Positions 9,571-18,564 of a stretch of DNA of 64,000 bases are shown here, in pieces. The position numbers and the translations under genes are program-made. Origin of the DNA: Aliiglaciecola sp. LCG003 (lineage in GTDB: Bacteria; Pseudomonadota; Gammaproteobacteria; Enterobacterales; Alteromonadaceae); assembly GCF_030316135.1 (NCBI RefSeq), contig NZ_CP128185.1, positions 2,232,001 through 2,296,000 on the forward strand. The letters run 5' to 3'. Position 1 is the first letter of the stretch. Every line of letters begins with the position of its first letter. The notes beneath the pieces are model-generated. The model did no database searches, had not been told where the DNA came from, and saw nothing but the letters and a program-made list of their open reading frames with translations.

Positions 9571-10200
9571 ATTCTTGTTCCTTGTGAAGTTACGTGAGTA
9601 GAGGTTAGATTACCTCACTCAAATTTTTGTTCTACTAAGTGACAAACTACGAGCAGACTCCCATAAAATTAAACCCGAACTACTTAGGTGATTAATATTT
9701 GAGCACTTTATTGGGGTATTTTTCTATTCTTTTTTTCCTTATTTTAGACGACAGCGGAATGTATTGGCTTATTCGTTTAATAAAGGAGGCGATAACATCA
9801 GACAAAATAACTTTTTAGTTGCTTGTAAGTGATAATAGATTTCTTAATCTTCAATCCACCCTCCTTTATAACCAATTAAGTAGAATGAATAATAGTCATG
9901 CTTATTTTTGCATAAAAAGATGTGTAAAGCAGAATAGGGCACTTAGACTAATTAAAACTATACAGTCCATTCTTATTCCAAATGTGACAAGCAGTTTTTG
10001 CAATTACCTCTTAAAATCAAATAGATAAAAAGCTATATTTGTCCTTACATGGTATTTGACCTGAGAGCTCTTAATCTCCTCTTATTCAATGGGGCGGTAA
10101 ACGGGTAAAATTTATATTCTCAGCTAAAATTCAGCCTGCAGTATATTTTCAATTTAGTGAAGAATGATCTTCCCTCTACTTATACTCAAAGGACAATGAA
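9571..10200. other. Long divergent intergenic region between two pore-former-like genes
   Basis: 630 bases, AT-rich, between the divergent starts at 9570 (-) and 10201 (+). It must hold both promoters. A perfect-looking ribosome site (AAAGGAGG, 9782-9789) is not followed by a start codon at the right distance. I found no convincing gene, hairpin or repeat here. Confidence 0.6.
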
Positions 10201-11601
10201 ATGCCTATTCATGGAAAACAAATACCGATAGACCTCACCGCAACTACCCCTACTGCGCTTACTCCTGAAACACTCAAGGATCAATTAGCTTTGATAGGTC
10301 TTACCTGTGCAGAAGCTGAAATTGTGTTATTAACTGGCTATATAAAAGATGTCAAAAAGCAAATACCCAATCCTAAAAATGGATCAGAAGCTTGGGGGAT
10401 AATGATGCCCGCCAACTCCAAAAATCCCGCTGCCGATGATACCGCTTCGCTAGCTAAATTCGACAGCGTTACAGGCTTGGTGCATTCGAGCACAGGTAAT
10501 TGGATGCCGGGGCCAACAGCCCTAGGCTATGCGACATACTTGGAGTACTTACAAGTGCTACCTCATTTCGAATGGTTGGCATCTCATCGACCTGCTTGGC
10601 AGGGTAAAGGACCGACAACAACCAAGTATAAAGGGACTAACCTTACGCTAGATAGTATAAAGCAGCAGTTCGCTGATGTAGGTTCGGCAGCCTCGGCGAC
10701 CCTAGCTAATGGTTTGGACCAAAGCGCGACTGAGTCGGCACTAAGTAACGCGATTGCGCCGTATTTGAAAAAAGGTAGTGCTGATTATAACTCTAACAGC
10801 AGTAAAACGCTCTTCCTAGTAGATAACTATGACCCGAACACTGGTAATGCAGATGGTATAGGCGTGCTAACCATAGCTTGGAAGATGTTCATCGAAGATT
10901 ACAAAAATAAGAAGGGGCCTGTTCCTCTAAAACATAATTTCAACTTAGAGATCACCGTGTGGGCAATCGAGTATGATGACATAGCGCCCATGATGGCAGA
11001 TTGGCAAGCAGCACAGTCTCAGTTTGGGTTGCAGGCAATAGCGTTCACCAGAAATGATGCCCTTGCGGTCATTCCTCCGTTACAAACGTCGGTCAAGATA
11101 TTTGAGAATCGCCCACCAAATAATATGGAGACATTTAGAAATAGTGTACCGGTTGGAGCGGATACCAATAAGGCTACAGTATTGGTGTTATATGCACCAA
11201 ATCTACAGAATATTGGTAGCATCGACAATACAACGTCGGCGGCATCGGCGAGTTATTCGAAATCTGTGGCTACCGGGTTCACATTCTCTACAACTCAGAG
11301 CTTGAGTGTGACGGCCTCCATTGAAGTCTCGGTCGAGATTGTTAAGGCAAGTGTTTCGGTAGGCTTTAGCTTGTCATTTACTGAGCAGTGGTCAAAGCTC
11401 ACCACTGAAACCATTGCCGTTAATGCACCAGCAGGCAAAAAAGTATTTATTTACCAAGGTGTAATTCTTGCTTCGGTATTAACCTACGATCCTACTATAG
11501 GCAAAGGCACCTTTACCTATAGTCAAGCAGCGAGGGCGTTGTCACCTGTACTTGTCACTAGTGAAAAACCTATCGTTGGCGCAGTCACAATACAGGGTTG
11601 A
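10201..11601 (+). CDS. Aerolysin-like beta-pore-forming protein (predicted)
   Basis: 466 aa, no signal peptide. Residues about 1-300 form a region I do not recognise (repeated charged and aromatic stretches, WLASHRPAW near residue 135). From about 340 come alternating Ser/Thr/Val strands (YSKSVATGFTFSTTQSLSV, VEIVKASVSVGFSLSF). Next is EQWSKLTTETIAVNAPAGKKVFIYQG, which matches the pattern of aerolysin/ETX-MTX2-type toxins: an amphipathic insertion hairpin, then polar strands with W and the (V/A)PAGKKV..YQ signature. The start is supported by AAAGGA 7 bases before the ATG. It faces away from the MACPF-like gene. It could be a toxin against predators or competitors. The family call rests on pattern recognition. 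Confidence 0.6.
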   Translation: MPIHGKQIPIDLTATTPTALTPETLKDQLALIGLTCAEAEIVLLTGYIKDVKKQIPNPKNGSEAWGIMMPANSKNPAADDTASLAKFDSVTGLVHSSTGNWMPGPTALGYATYLEYLQVLPHFEWLASHRPAWQGKGPTTTKYKGTNLTLDSIKQQFADVGSAASATLANGLDQSATESALSNAIAPYLKKGSADYNSNSSKTLFLVDNYDPNTGNADGIGVLTIAWKMFIEDYKNKKGPVPLKHNFNLEITVWAIEYDDIAPMMADWQAAQSQFGLQAIAFTRNDALAVIPPLQTSVKIFENRPPNNMETFRNSVPVGADTNKATVLVLYAPNLQNIGSIDNTTSAASASYSKSVATGFTFSTTQSLSVTASIEVSVEIVKASVSVGFSLSFTEQWSKLTTETIAVNAPAGKKVFIYQGVILASVLTYDPTIGKGTFTYSQAARALSPVLVTSEKPIVGAVTIQG

Positions 11602-11685
11602 ACTCAATTGTAATGTGAACAGAACATTGACGACGTAGGACGAGCCACTAGGGTAATGTTTTGTCAATTTATATATTCTAACATC

Positions 11686-11726
11686 GCAACAGGTTGTATC
11701 TAAGTCAATCAATTACAACTTGTTGC
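11686..11726. terminator. Stem-loop between convergent genes
   Basis: GCAACAGGTTGTA (11686-11698) and TACAACTTGTTGC (11714-11726) pair in 12 of 13 positions around a 15-base loop. It lies between the stop of the aerolysin-like gene and the convergent stop of the HNH gene. There is no strong T run. A bidirectional 3'-end structure is the simplest reading. Confidence 0.5.
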
Positions 11727-11763
11727 AGCTCGCTCAAAGCTATAACCTAGCAATCTCGTCGGT

Positions 11764-12651
11764 TTATAACTTTTGCTCGAATATTTTATTATGATGGCTC
11801 AAATAATCATCAAATCTATTTTGGAATTTCGGTTCCATTTTGTCGAGACACAACTCAACTCCTGTTTCAATAGCCAGTCCTTTGAGAATAGCTTGATTAA
11901 GAGTAGGGGAAAGTTTGGTTAGGTATCGGTGCCCATGTTTTACAAAAGTTAACTTATAACTGTCGAATAGCCTATCTATATGAGCACATAATAATATGCC
12001 GTTTGCGCCGTCTAAACGCTGTTCATTAGAGTCGCAAACAGACCAGGGTACGATATGCGAAGCAATGAGTATCTCGCGAACGTCAACCAATGTAAGTGCA
12101 CAACATTCTCCATTACCCCAAACATCAATTACATTCTTACGAAAACGACCTTGCCCTATACGGGACATGATCAAGCTTTGTTGTTCGGTTTTATCCACTG
12201 TCGAAATAAAGATATCGATTATGTCATTTGTTACACTAGACGCCGGTTTGGTGGAATATTGAGGATTGTGTTCGCCTACTGCATAGTAATTTTCACCGTC
12301 TTTTTCCAACACCATATTAGACAACTCTTCTACAAAGCTTTTCATTTTTGAGCGTCCGGTTCCCGAGCCTTGATCGAATTGAGTGTCTAAAATAATAGGG
12401 AAGGTTTTTAGTGAATACCCTTCATTTTCGACTAGTTGTATGTAATCTAAATTCTCGGTAAACGCATTTTGCTTTCGACCTTTTTCATTTTTTTCCCAAG
12501 CCATGGAGAATATTAGCGAGCGGTCTGGTTGGGTGTAGACATCCCAAGCTCCAAAGATAACCACTTTATCTTGATGATTTACAAAGCCCCAACCATATCT
12601 ATCATTTTTACTAGTCGCCCCTTGTGATTCCATGAATGACTTTCTAGACAT
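11764..12651 (-). CDS. HNH endonuclease with an unassigned N-terminal domain
   Basis: 295 aa. The C-terminal third is an HNH_2-type nuclease: ILIASHIVPWSVCDSNEQR supplies the first His. NGILLCAHIDRLFDSYKLTF supplies the Asn and the later His/Asp, in the usual A-HI-PW ... NGLLL ... D-LFD order. The region before it (residues 1-170) holds RYGWGFVNHQDKVVIFGAWD and a Gly/Ser-rich GSGTGRSKMKSF segment that I cannot place; many such proteins are modification-dependent restriction enzymes with an N-terminal reader domain. No methyltransferase is adjacent. AAGGGT precedes the ATG. The nuclease assignment is good; the restriction role is inference. Confidence 0.75.
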   Translation of the reverse strand: MSRKSFMESQGATSKNDRYGWGFVNHQDKVVIFGAWDVYTQPDRSLIFSMAWEKNEKGRKQNAFTENLDYIQLVENEGYSLKTFPIILDTQFDQGSGTGRSKMKSFVEELSNMVLEKDGENYYAVGEHNPQYSTKPASSVTNDIIDIFISTVDKTEQQSLIMSRIGQGRFRKNVIDVWGNGECCALTLVDVREILIASHIVPWSVCDSNEQRLDGANGILLCAHIDRLFDSYKLTFVKHGHRYLTKLSPTLNQAILKGLAIETGVELCLDKMEPKFQNRFDDYLSHHNKIFEQKL

Positions 12652-12784
12652 ATTTACCCTTAAATTAACCTCGCTAGAAGAAAATATAGATTAGCACTTA
12701 TTCATGCAAATACGTGTAAGTGTAAGCTCTAAACTTTGTGGAAGGCAAAGCACTGACCAGAATGGATCCGCATCGAACGGACCC

Positions 12785-13816
12785 TTAGGAAAAACCTTGT
12801 GCCAGATTTTTTAGATAGGCGAGATAATTAGTTGTACAGGCATGATTTCCGCCTATTGAACCGGTTTGATCGCAGTAGGTTAAGGTGTTGTCCGTGACAT
12901 GAGCAAAGTTTAGCGAAAGCTCAGCATTGCCTACAGACGTGGGCGGTGAGATGGGAACTATATCAGCGGCATTTACAATTCTGAAACTACTATCAACGTA
13001 GTTTGCATATTGATTAACAAAAACATCGGGGGAGAACGAGTGCGATTCAAGCTCTATACCTGCGGCAACTAGTGGACCGGCTAAGTTCCACATATTTAAC
13101 TGTCCTGAGGCATAGCACGAAGGATAGTTCACCCCAACATCCATCGCACAAATGACGGCCAGCCCAGCGCCTAAACTATGTCCGGTTATATAAAGGGGTA
13201 AGTTACTATCAAATGCAGCACAAACTTGTTGGATGGCTTGAGCGATTGCCCCCTCAGGTCGACTATATTCATATTTAAACCACAGATCATGCTTCGTTTT
13301 CACAGGTATTTGGCCATTGCTGCCGGCATTGTACAAATGATAAAAACCGCCATGAACCATGCCAAATCCTTTTAATGTTGCTTCATCATAATAATCGCCA
13401 TTGTTATTGCCCACATGCCAAAATGCTGGAATTGCCTCGGCGTCATTGATCCACTCTTGATAGGTTCGAGTGCCACGTAATGCAATGATATTAAAACCCC
13501 CGTTTCCATCTAAAGAGGTGTAATTCATCGCAAAACCAATAGGTACAGTACGGTAATCACCTGCCATATTCGCAGTAGTCCCAGTCCCTATACTTTCAGA
13601 CGTTGTGAAACCCTTACCTATTTGTGTAAAGGTGCCATCAATCCCCATGGTTTGGCTAATTAGTGATTCAGATAAGGCGGCATCGCCATGTGCATATTGA
13701 AGGTACGTAAGATTACATGCATTACCCAATATAAGGCCTGTTGCCGGCTCGAAACCATATGGGGCTGAAGATGAAACGGTATTACAAGGTTGAGTCAATT
13801 TATTGAAGCTGTTCAT
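12785..13816 (-). CDS. Class 3 lipase (alpha/beta hydrolase)
   Basis: 343 aa with the Lipase_3 layout. ALRGTRTYQEWINDAEAIP near residue 125 is the oxyanion and lid region. ITGHSLGAGLAVICAMD near 212 is the nucleophile elbow with catalytic Ser. NAADIVPISPP near 285 supplies Asp, and a C-terminal NHACTTNYLAYL supplies His. It hydrolyses acylglycerols or phospholipids in the family. No N-terminal signal peptide is seen (MNSFNKLTQPCNTV), unusual for a secreted lipase, so export would need another route. The start region contains AAAGG-CT-CCTTT, a short hairpin overlapping the ribosome site. It lies beside the nuclease and pore-former genes, which suggests an effector-like role (inference). Confidence 0.85.
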   Translation of the reverse strand: MNSFNKLTQPCNTVSSSAPYGFEPATGLILGNACNLTYLQYAHGDAALSESLISQTMGIDGTFTQIGKGFTTSESIGTGTTANMAGDYRTVPIGFAMNYTSLDGNGGFNIIALRGTRTYQEWINDAEAIPAFWHVGNNNGDYYDEATLKGFGMVHGGFYHLYNAGSNGQIPVKTKHDLWFKYEYSRPEGAIAQAIQQVCAAFDSNLPLYITGHSLGAGLAVICAMDVGVNYPSCYASGQLNMWNLAGPLVAAGIELESHSFSPDVFVNQYANYVDSSFRIVNAADIVPISPPTSVGNAELSLNFAHVTDNTLTYCDQTGSIGGNHACTTNYLAYLKNLAQGFS

Positions 13817-14105
13817 GACAAAGGAGCCTTTTTGTAATTAAATGATCCTGATTAGCACTTAGTTAACTACATTTGATTCAAGGGCTACTTCTCAATTAAG
13901 ACGAAAATTCTTTGCTGAAAGATATCAGGATAGAGTTAAACCAAGTGCAAAAAAGTACCCAATCAGCTATGAAGTAAAGTACAAATTCAGCTAAATACAA
14001 TCTAAATTTACTTGTCCTAACCTAATGACAGCCTATTAACAGAGCAAATCAATTTTTAAGCCCTTGAGTTAATTGGGGTAGGGGAGCGACATCATACCCT
14101 CATAC

Positions 14106-14140
14106 TTTTGTTATTTTTGAATGATAAACAAATAACAAAA
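14106..14140. repeat. 11-bp perfect inverted repeat
   Basis: TTTTGTTATTT (14106-14116) and AAATAACAAAA (14130-14140) are perfect complements around 13 bases. It lies about 290 bases upstream of the lipase start. It could be an operator or a remnant terminator. Confidence 0.6.
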
Positions 14141-14342
14141 AAAGACTCAACCTACCTATATTTGGCTAGCTGACTTCACTGCGCCTAGGGTTCAGGCAGG
14201 ACTTTTAAAGCTATCTTGACGGAAAATATGAGTGCAATAGTAAAAAAGGTAATTTGAGTAAAGCCGCCAAATTTAACCTATGAAGGTTTTACCCAACGGC
14301 CCCTATAACCCGCAATCCAAGTCATTATTGTGGATTTTATAG

Positions 14343-14427
14343 ATGCCATAAAAATGACTTTATTTATTGGGTTCATAAAAAACATCACTATCCGGTTGAT
14401 TTACATAAACAAAATCACTTATGGCAT
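14343..14427. repeat. 85-base near-palindrome
   Basis: The left arm starts ATGCCATAA (14343) and the right arm ends TTATGGCAT (14427). After a two-base bulge the pairing continues for about 14 more positions with three mismatches, giving roughly 20 of 23 paired positions and a loop of about 35 bases. It does not contain the core sites expected of an integron attC. Folding as single-stranded DNA or RNA is possible. Confidence 0.5.
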
Positions 14428-14436
14428 AAAGTCTGC

Positions 14437-14479
14437 TTATACATAAAGCATGTTTCATCAAAGAATTATTTATGTATAA
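14437..14479. repeat. 11-bp perfect inverted repeat just upstream of the 14492 ORF
   Basis: TTATACATAAA (14437-14447) and TTTATGTATAA (14469-14479) are perfect complements around 21 bases. The right arm ends 12 bases before the TTG proposed as the start of the 197-aa ORF. It could be an operator or a translational hairpin. Confidence 0.6.
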
Positions 14480-14491
14480 ACGGACTACCCA

Positions 14492-15085
14492 TTGATTAAT
14501 AACAACCAATTTTCACAATTTATATTGCTAACCGAATCATATACTCCGTCTCAGTCCAATGTTGCAACCATGGGGAATGCTGATGTGTTGGAGCTCCTCA
14601 TTCCACAACTACTAAATACCAACCAATTTAAAAACAAGGCAATAACAGCTCTGCATCAGGTTGATCATTATATGTTGCAGGAAACTGAAGAAGTGTGCAG
14701 CCGCTTAACGCTGTTTTGCCAACAAGTGAATGCCGATGAAGGATGCGAGGTTAGGTTTAATCAATTTAATAGTGATCCGACGCTAAACAGCAATACATTA
14801 AAAGATCAGAAATTATTGCACCTTATTAGAGCTGATAAATGGTTGAAGGGCGCCTTTACATGGTTGCAGCCCAATTATATTGCCCTTGCACACTCTCTAG
14901 AGCTTCAAGCATTTTCTAAAACTTACCAACAATGTATTGAACAAGCTTTGGATACTTACCGTCACTTTGAACAACGTAATCAAGGTATTGACTTAACGTT
15001 TGTGTACAAAGATAACAAGATGAGCCTACTACTTGAATCGCCGGTAAGTAAGTACACTTTACTCTGCGTTGACAGCCATTCTTAA
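14492..15085 (+). CDS. Hypothetical protein, 197 aa
   Basis: I recognise no family. The sequence is soluble-looking, mostly helical in feel, with several cysteines and tryptophans (KWLKGAFTWLQPNY near residue 110) and no signal peptide or membrane segment. The longest form starts with TTG at 14492, after an in-frame stop at 14477; no good ribosome site is seen. An ATG at 14570 is an alternative start giving 171 aa. Amino-acid composition looks like a real protein. The gene ends four bases into the convergent small ORF at 15082, just outside the candidate mobile element. It may be accessory cargo of the same island as the toxins. Confidence 0.5.
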   Translation: MINNNQFSQFILLTESYTPSQSNVATMGNADVLELLIPQLLNTNQFKNKAITALHQVDHYMLQETEEVCSRLTLFCQQVNADEGCEVRFNQFNSDPTLNSNTLKDQKLLHLIRADKWLKGAFTWLQPNYIALAHSLELQAFSKTYQQCIEQALDTYRHFEQRNQGIDLTFVYKDNKMSLLLESPVSKYTLLCVDSHS

Positions 15086-15297
15086 ATGTCGAAAGGGGAA
15101 AACTGCACCCAGGCATCTATGCCAAATCTATAAAGTAATTGCAATGCTGAATGACATACCTGTGCAGGTTGATTAGCTGATTTATAAGTGTTTATCCAGC
15201 TTTGGGTAGAATCTGAATCAGTAGAAATAACTGCGAGTATGGGACTACCATGAATTACTTTCTTTCTATTGAAAGCACCATCAATTTTAACTAACAC
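15082..15297 (-). CDS. Small hypothetical ORF, possibly a gene cut by the neighbouring element
   Basis: 71 codons from a GTG. The GTG is the last codon before the inverted repeat beginning at 15298, so the true 5' end may have been removed by insertion of the element. The peptide (KVIHGSPILAVISTDSDS, then LLYRFGIDAWVQFSPFDI) looks plausibly coding but matches nothing I know. It overlaps the convergent 197-aa ORF by four bases. No ribosome site is visible. It may be a fragment or not a gene. Confidence 0.3.
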   Translation of the reverse strand: MLVKIDGAFNRKKVIHGSPILAVISTDSDSTQSWINTYKSANQPAQVCHSALQLLYRFGIDAWVQFSPFDI

Positions 15298-15323
15298 TGG
15301 AGATTCTCACGAGAACTCAGAAT
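15298..15323 (+). repeat. Left 26-bp inverted repeat of the candidate element
   Basis: TGGAGATTC at 15298-15306, then TCA, then CGAGAACTCAGAAT at 15310-15323. It is preceded by ACAC. Two more CTCAGAAT motifs follow within 80 bases in the same orientation. Confidence 0.7.
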
Positions 15324-15640
15324 GTCGACACTGAAATATAAGGTTTTTTTTTTGCATCTCAGAATAGACATTAGGGAAAGCTCAAGAACAACTCAGAATG
15401 CAAGTAAATTGAGGTTAGACGGACATATAAGCGGAGATCTAAAAGGTATTGCACAAACAGTGTAGTGAGTACAATAAAGAATTATTACTGTCGTCTTAAT
15501 GACTTCCGTCGTTGCTTATCATTTCGATGAACGATACCAATTAGCAGAAAGCGGATCTTCAGGGGGTGCTTCATCAGCGGCAAGTTTGAGCGATTAGGTG
15601 TCGTTAAATTTATTTTTTTAGTACCTTTAGTTCTATTTAA

Positions 15641-15665
15641 AACCGGACCTTGAGTCCGGTTGTTT
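15641..15665. terminator. Terminator hairpin downstream of the integrase fragment
   Basis: AACCGGAC and GTCCGGTT pair perfectly around a 5-base loop (15641-15661), with T-rich sequence on both sides. It lies 10 bases beyond the integrase stop on the minus strand and could work in both directions. Confidence 0.7.
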
Positions 15666-15670
15666 TTACT

Positions 15671-16197
15671 TCAATACATTCTGTCTATCGGACTTGTCGT
15701 TCCAGATGAATGTTGTCCAATTACATGCGTATAAATTTGCGTTGTTTTTAAATCCGTATGCCCCAGTAATTCTTGAACCGTACGGATATCTGTTCCACTT
15801 TTTAGCAGTTGAGTCGCAAATGAATGTCGGAATGTGTGAGCGGTGACGTGCTTGCAAATTCCTGATTGCTTTACCGCTTTTCTCAACGTTTTTGTAAGCG
15901 ATGTCCAGTGCATGTGATGCCGGCAATAGTACCCATCTACAGGGTGTTTGCATCTTACTGTCGACGGGAAAAGATACTGCCATTTAAAATCTGTTATGGC
16001 ATACGGGTATTTTCGGGCAAGGCCAGAAGGAAGACTGGATTTTCCTTCACCTTCTGCAATATCTTTATCATGGGTAGCGCGAACCTTATCAATTTGAGAT
16101 TTTAGTGGCGCGACTAGACCATCGGGCAAGATTGTTACGCGGTCTTTGGCACCCTTACCACGAAATATAAAAATGTTTTTGGAGCCAAAATCGATAT
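15671..16197 (-). pseudogene. intI: Integron-type integrase (IntI), C-terminal fragment cut by IS21
   Basis: About 175 codons of a tyrosine recombinase remain in frame. The fragment starts NNIDFGSKN, then shows [13 protein letters not shown] and the IntI-specific insertion ([25 protein letters not shown]) that ordinary XerC/D proteins lack. The catalytic core [23 protein letters not shown] with the nucleophilic Tyr, and the family tail GTTSPIDRM follow. The N-terminal half, including the first catalytic Arg, is missing because the IS21-family element begins at 16198; the first 21 codons of the longer ORF come from the IS end. The protein should be inactive. The missing half is not present on the other side of the IS. 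Confidence 0.88.
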
Positions 16198-16301
16198 TGT
16201 TAATTTGCATCCAAAACTGATCCACTTTACCCCCTAATTTGCATCTAAAACTGATCCACATATTTAATACCTCCTGCCGCCTCTAAGCAGGAGAATGTGG
16301 A

Positions 16302-17819
16302 GTGATAGATGTGTCATTATTAAGTGTTATGCGTCGATGGTATTTTCGTGACGGTTTGTCCCAACGAGAAATTACTAAACGCACTGGATTGTCTCGCAAT
16401 ACAGTACGTCGTTATCTCAAAAAGGACATTGCTGAGCCTGTTTACACTAAGCGGCAGACCTTGGGCAAAGTCGACGAGTTCGAAGAACTGCTTATTAGCT
16501 GGCTTAAACGTGAAGCCAGGCGGCGCAGGAAAGAGCGCAAAACCGTTAAAAACCTTTATGAGGACTTATTGCCGCTTGGCTATTCAGGCTCATATGACAG
16601 GGTTGCTGCGTTTGTACGTAAGTGGCGTGAAGAGCAGCGACTAGCTGCATCTAATCAAGTTTACGTGCCATTAGAGTTTGCCGCAGGTGAAGCCTTTCAA
16701 TTCGATTGGGGTGAGAACTATGCCTTTATTGATGGTCGTAAAACCAAGCTGCAAGTCGCTCATTTTAAACTCAGCCATAGCCGAGCCTTTATCCTGCGAG
16801 CCTATTTTACCCAAAGTCATGAAATGCTGTTTGATGCCCATAATCATGCGTTTCGGGTGTTTAACGGCGTGCCTGAGCGGGGCATTTACGACAACATGAA
16901 AACCACGGTTGATAAGGTGCAAAGGGGGAAAGAGCGCATTGTTAATCGCCGCTTCCTGACTATGGTCAGTCATTATCTGTTTGAAGCTGACTTCTGCAAT
17001 CCGGCGGCGGGTTGGGAAAAAGGCCAGGTAGAGAAAAATGTACGTGATGCCCGCTCGGTTATCTGGCAACGCCTGCCGCGTGTTAGCTCACTCACCGAAC
17101 TCAATGATTGGCTGGAGAATGCGTGTATAAAAGACTGGCAAACACGCAAGCACCCGCAGTTTAGAGATAGCACCATTGAGGATGTGTGGTATCAGGAGCA
17201 GAGGCAGCTGATGAAGGTGAATGCCCCCTTTGATGGCTTCATTGAGCACATGAAAAAGGTATCTTCCACCTGCTTAGTCAACTTCGACCGCAATAAATAC
17301 TCAGTACCCGCCAGCTTCGCTAACCGGCGTATTAGTCTGCATGTTTATCCAGGCCGACTTGCCTTCATTGCACAGGGCCAGAAAATAGCGGAGCACAACC
17401 GCGTGTTCATGAGCAGTCATGATATACCGGGTAAAGTCGTGTATGACTGGCAGCACTACTTGCTCGTCGCGCAGCGTAAACCGGGCGCACTTCGCAATGG
17501 CGCACCGTTCAACACCATGCCCGATAGCTTTAAACACCTGCAATCCATTCTATTGCAACGTGAGCGTGGAGATAAGGAGATGGTTGAGGTGTTATCGCTG
17601 ATATTACATCACGATGAAGCCGATGTCGTGAAGGCGGTTGAAATGGCCTTAGATGTGGGATGTCCTTCCAAACAACATGTTATGAATTGCCTGAGTCGGC
17701 TACTTGCCCCTTCAGCCCCTGCGCCAGTCCCCATTATTAACGGCCTGCAATTAGTCACCGAGCCGACCAGCGACACATCACGCTACGACACATTAAGAGG
17801 AAAACGTCATGCACACTGA
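16302..17819 (+). CDS. istA: IS21-family transposase IstA
   Basis: 505 aa with an N-terminal helix-turn-helix ([22 protein letters not shown], residues about 18-40) and a retroviral-integrase-type catalytic core. The acidic triad appears as FQFDWGE (about 135), [10 protein letters not shown] (about 195) and GWEKGQVE (about 242). The C-terminal part ([13 protein letters not shown]) is also IstA-like. It starts with GTG at 16302, with AGGAG 8 bases upstream. It overlaps istB by 11 bases. It appears intact. Confidence 0.95.
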   Translation: MIDVSLLSVMRRWYFRDGLSQREITKRTGLSRNTVRRYLKKDIAEPVYTKRQTLGKVDEFEELLISWLKREARRRRKERKTVKNLYEDLLPLGYSGSYDRVAAFVRKWREEQRLAASNQVYVPLEFAAGEAFQFDWGENYAFIDGRKTKLQVAHFKLSHSRAFILRAYFTQSHEMLFDAHNHAFRVFNGVPERGIYDNMKTTVDKVQRGKERIVNRRFLTMVSHYLFEADFCNPAAGWEKGQVEKNVRDARSVIWQRLPRVSSLTELNDWLENACIKDWQTRKHPQFRDSTIEDVWYQEQRQLMKVNAPFDGFIEHMKKVSSTCLVNFDRNKYSVPASFANRRISLHVYPGRLAFIAQGQKIAEHNRVFMSSHDIPGKVVYDWQHYLLVAQRKPGALRNGAPFNTMPDSFKHLQSILLQRERGDKEMVEVLSLILHHDEADVVKAVEMALDVGCPSKQHVMNCLSRLLAPSAPAPVPIINGLQLVTEPTSDTSRYDTLRGKRHAH

Positions 17820-18564
17820 AGCCTTATTACACACCCTTAAGATACTTAAACTACACGGCATGGCAAGCAGTGTTGCAGAGTTAACCTCGCAAGATTCACC
17901 CGCCTATAAACAAGCCTTACCGATACTCGACACCCTCGTAAAAGCAGAGGTGGCCGATAGAGAAGTGCGCAGCATCGCCTATCAAATGAAGACGGCCAGA
18001 TTCCCTGTTTACCGAATAATTTATGGCTTCGACTTCAGCGAAAGTGAAGTCGATGAATACCTCATCAGAGGTTTACATCGTTGCGAGTTCATTGAAGATT
18101 GTCAAAATGCGGTGTTCGTTGGTGGCCCTGGCACAGGAAAAACCCATTTGGCGACAGCACTTGGTGTGCAAGCCATTCAACACCATCAATACCGCGTACG
18201 CTTCTTATCCACCATTGAACTGGTCAATACGCTTGAGCTAGAGAAACAAGCGGGCCACGTTGGCCGCATGGCAAATCTTTTAGCTAATTGTGATCTAGTC
18301 GTGTTGGATGAATTAGGCTACGTGCCCTTTAGTCAGGCAGGCGGCACCTTACTGTTTCACTTATTAAGTAAACTCTACGAAACAACCAGCGTACTTATCA
18401 CCACCAATCTGAACTTCACTGAATGGTCAAACGTGTTTGGTGATGCGAAACTGACAACAGCCTTGCTAGACAGGTTAACCCATCATTGCCACATCATCGA
18501 AACGGGGAATGACAGCTACAGATTTAAAGAATCGACTAAAAAATCAAAGGAGAAAAAGCGCTAG
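17809..18564 (+). CDS. istB: IS21-family helper ATPase IstB
   Basis: 251 aa AAA+ ATPase related to DnaC, which selects the target and activates IstA. P-loop [15 protein letters not shown] lies around residues 105-119, and Walker [13 protein letters not shown] around 162. The sensor region ([11 protein letters not shown]) and the family C-terminus ([23 protein letters not shown]) are present. It starts at an ATG inside the end of istA behind AAGAGG. Full length and intact, so the IS may still be active. Confidence 0.95.
   Translation: MHTEALLHTLKILKLHGMASSVAELTSQDSPAYKQALPILDTLVKAEVADREVRSIAYQMKTARFPVYRIIYGFDFSESEVDEYLIRGLHRCEFIEDCQNAVFVGGPGTGKTHLATALGVQAIQHHQYRVRFLSTIELVNTLELEKQAGHVGRMANLLANCDLVVLDELGYVPFSQAGGTLLFHLLSKLYETTSVLITTNLNFTEWSNVFGDAKLTTALLDRLTHHCHIIETGNDSYRFKESTKKSKEKKR

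Larger units (their letters stand above)
13817..14491. other. Inverted-repeat-rich intergenic region
   Basis: 675 bases without a supportable gene, between the divergent lipase gene and the ORF at 14492. It holds three separate inverted repeats (listed individually). It is AT-rich and probably carries both promoters. Confidence 0.6.

Noticed and set aside
9819-10028. 69-codon ORF in the divergent intergenic region, with AAAGGAGG at 9782-9789 upstream
   Set aside because: The ribosome site is 30 bases from the TTG, and no start codon lies at a workable distance. The peptide looks random.
12726-12784. Weak hairpin (GGATCCG / CGGACCC) between lipase stop and HNH start
   Set aside because: It has one mismatch in seven pairs and no T run; too weak to call a terminator.
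14343-14427. Near-palindrome considered as an integron attC site because an IntI fragment is near
   Set aside because: It lacks RYYYAAC and GTTRRRY core sites at its ends and lies outside the element on the wrong side of the integrase 3' end.
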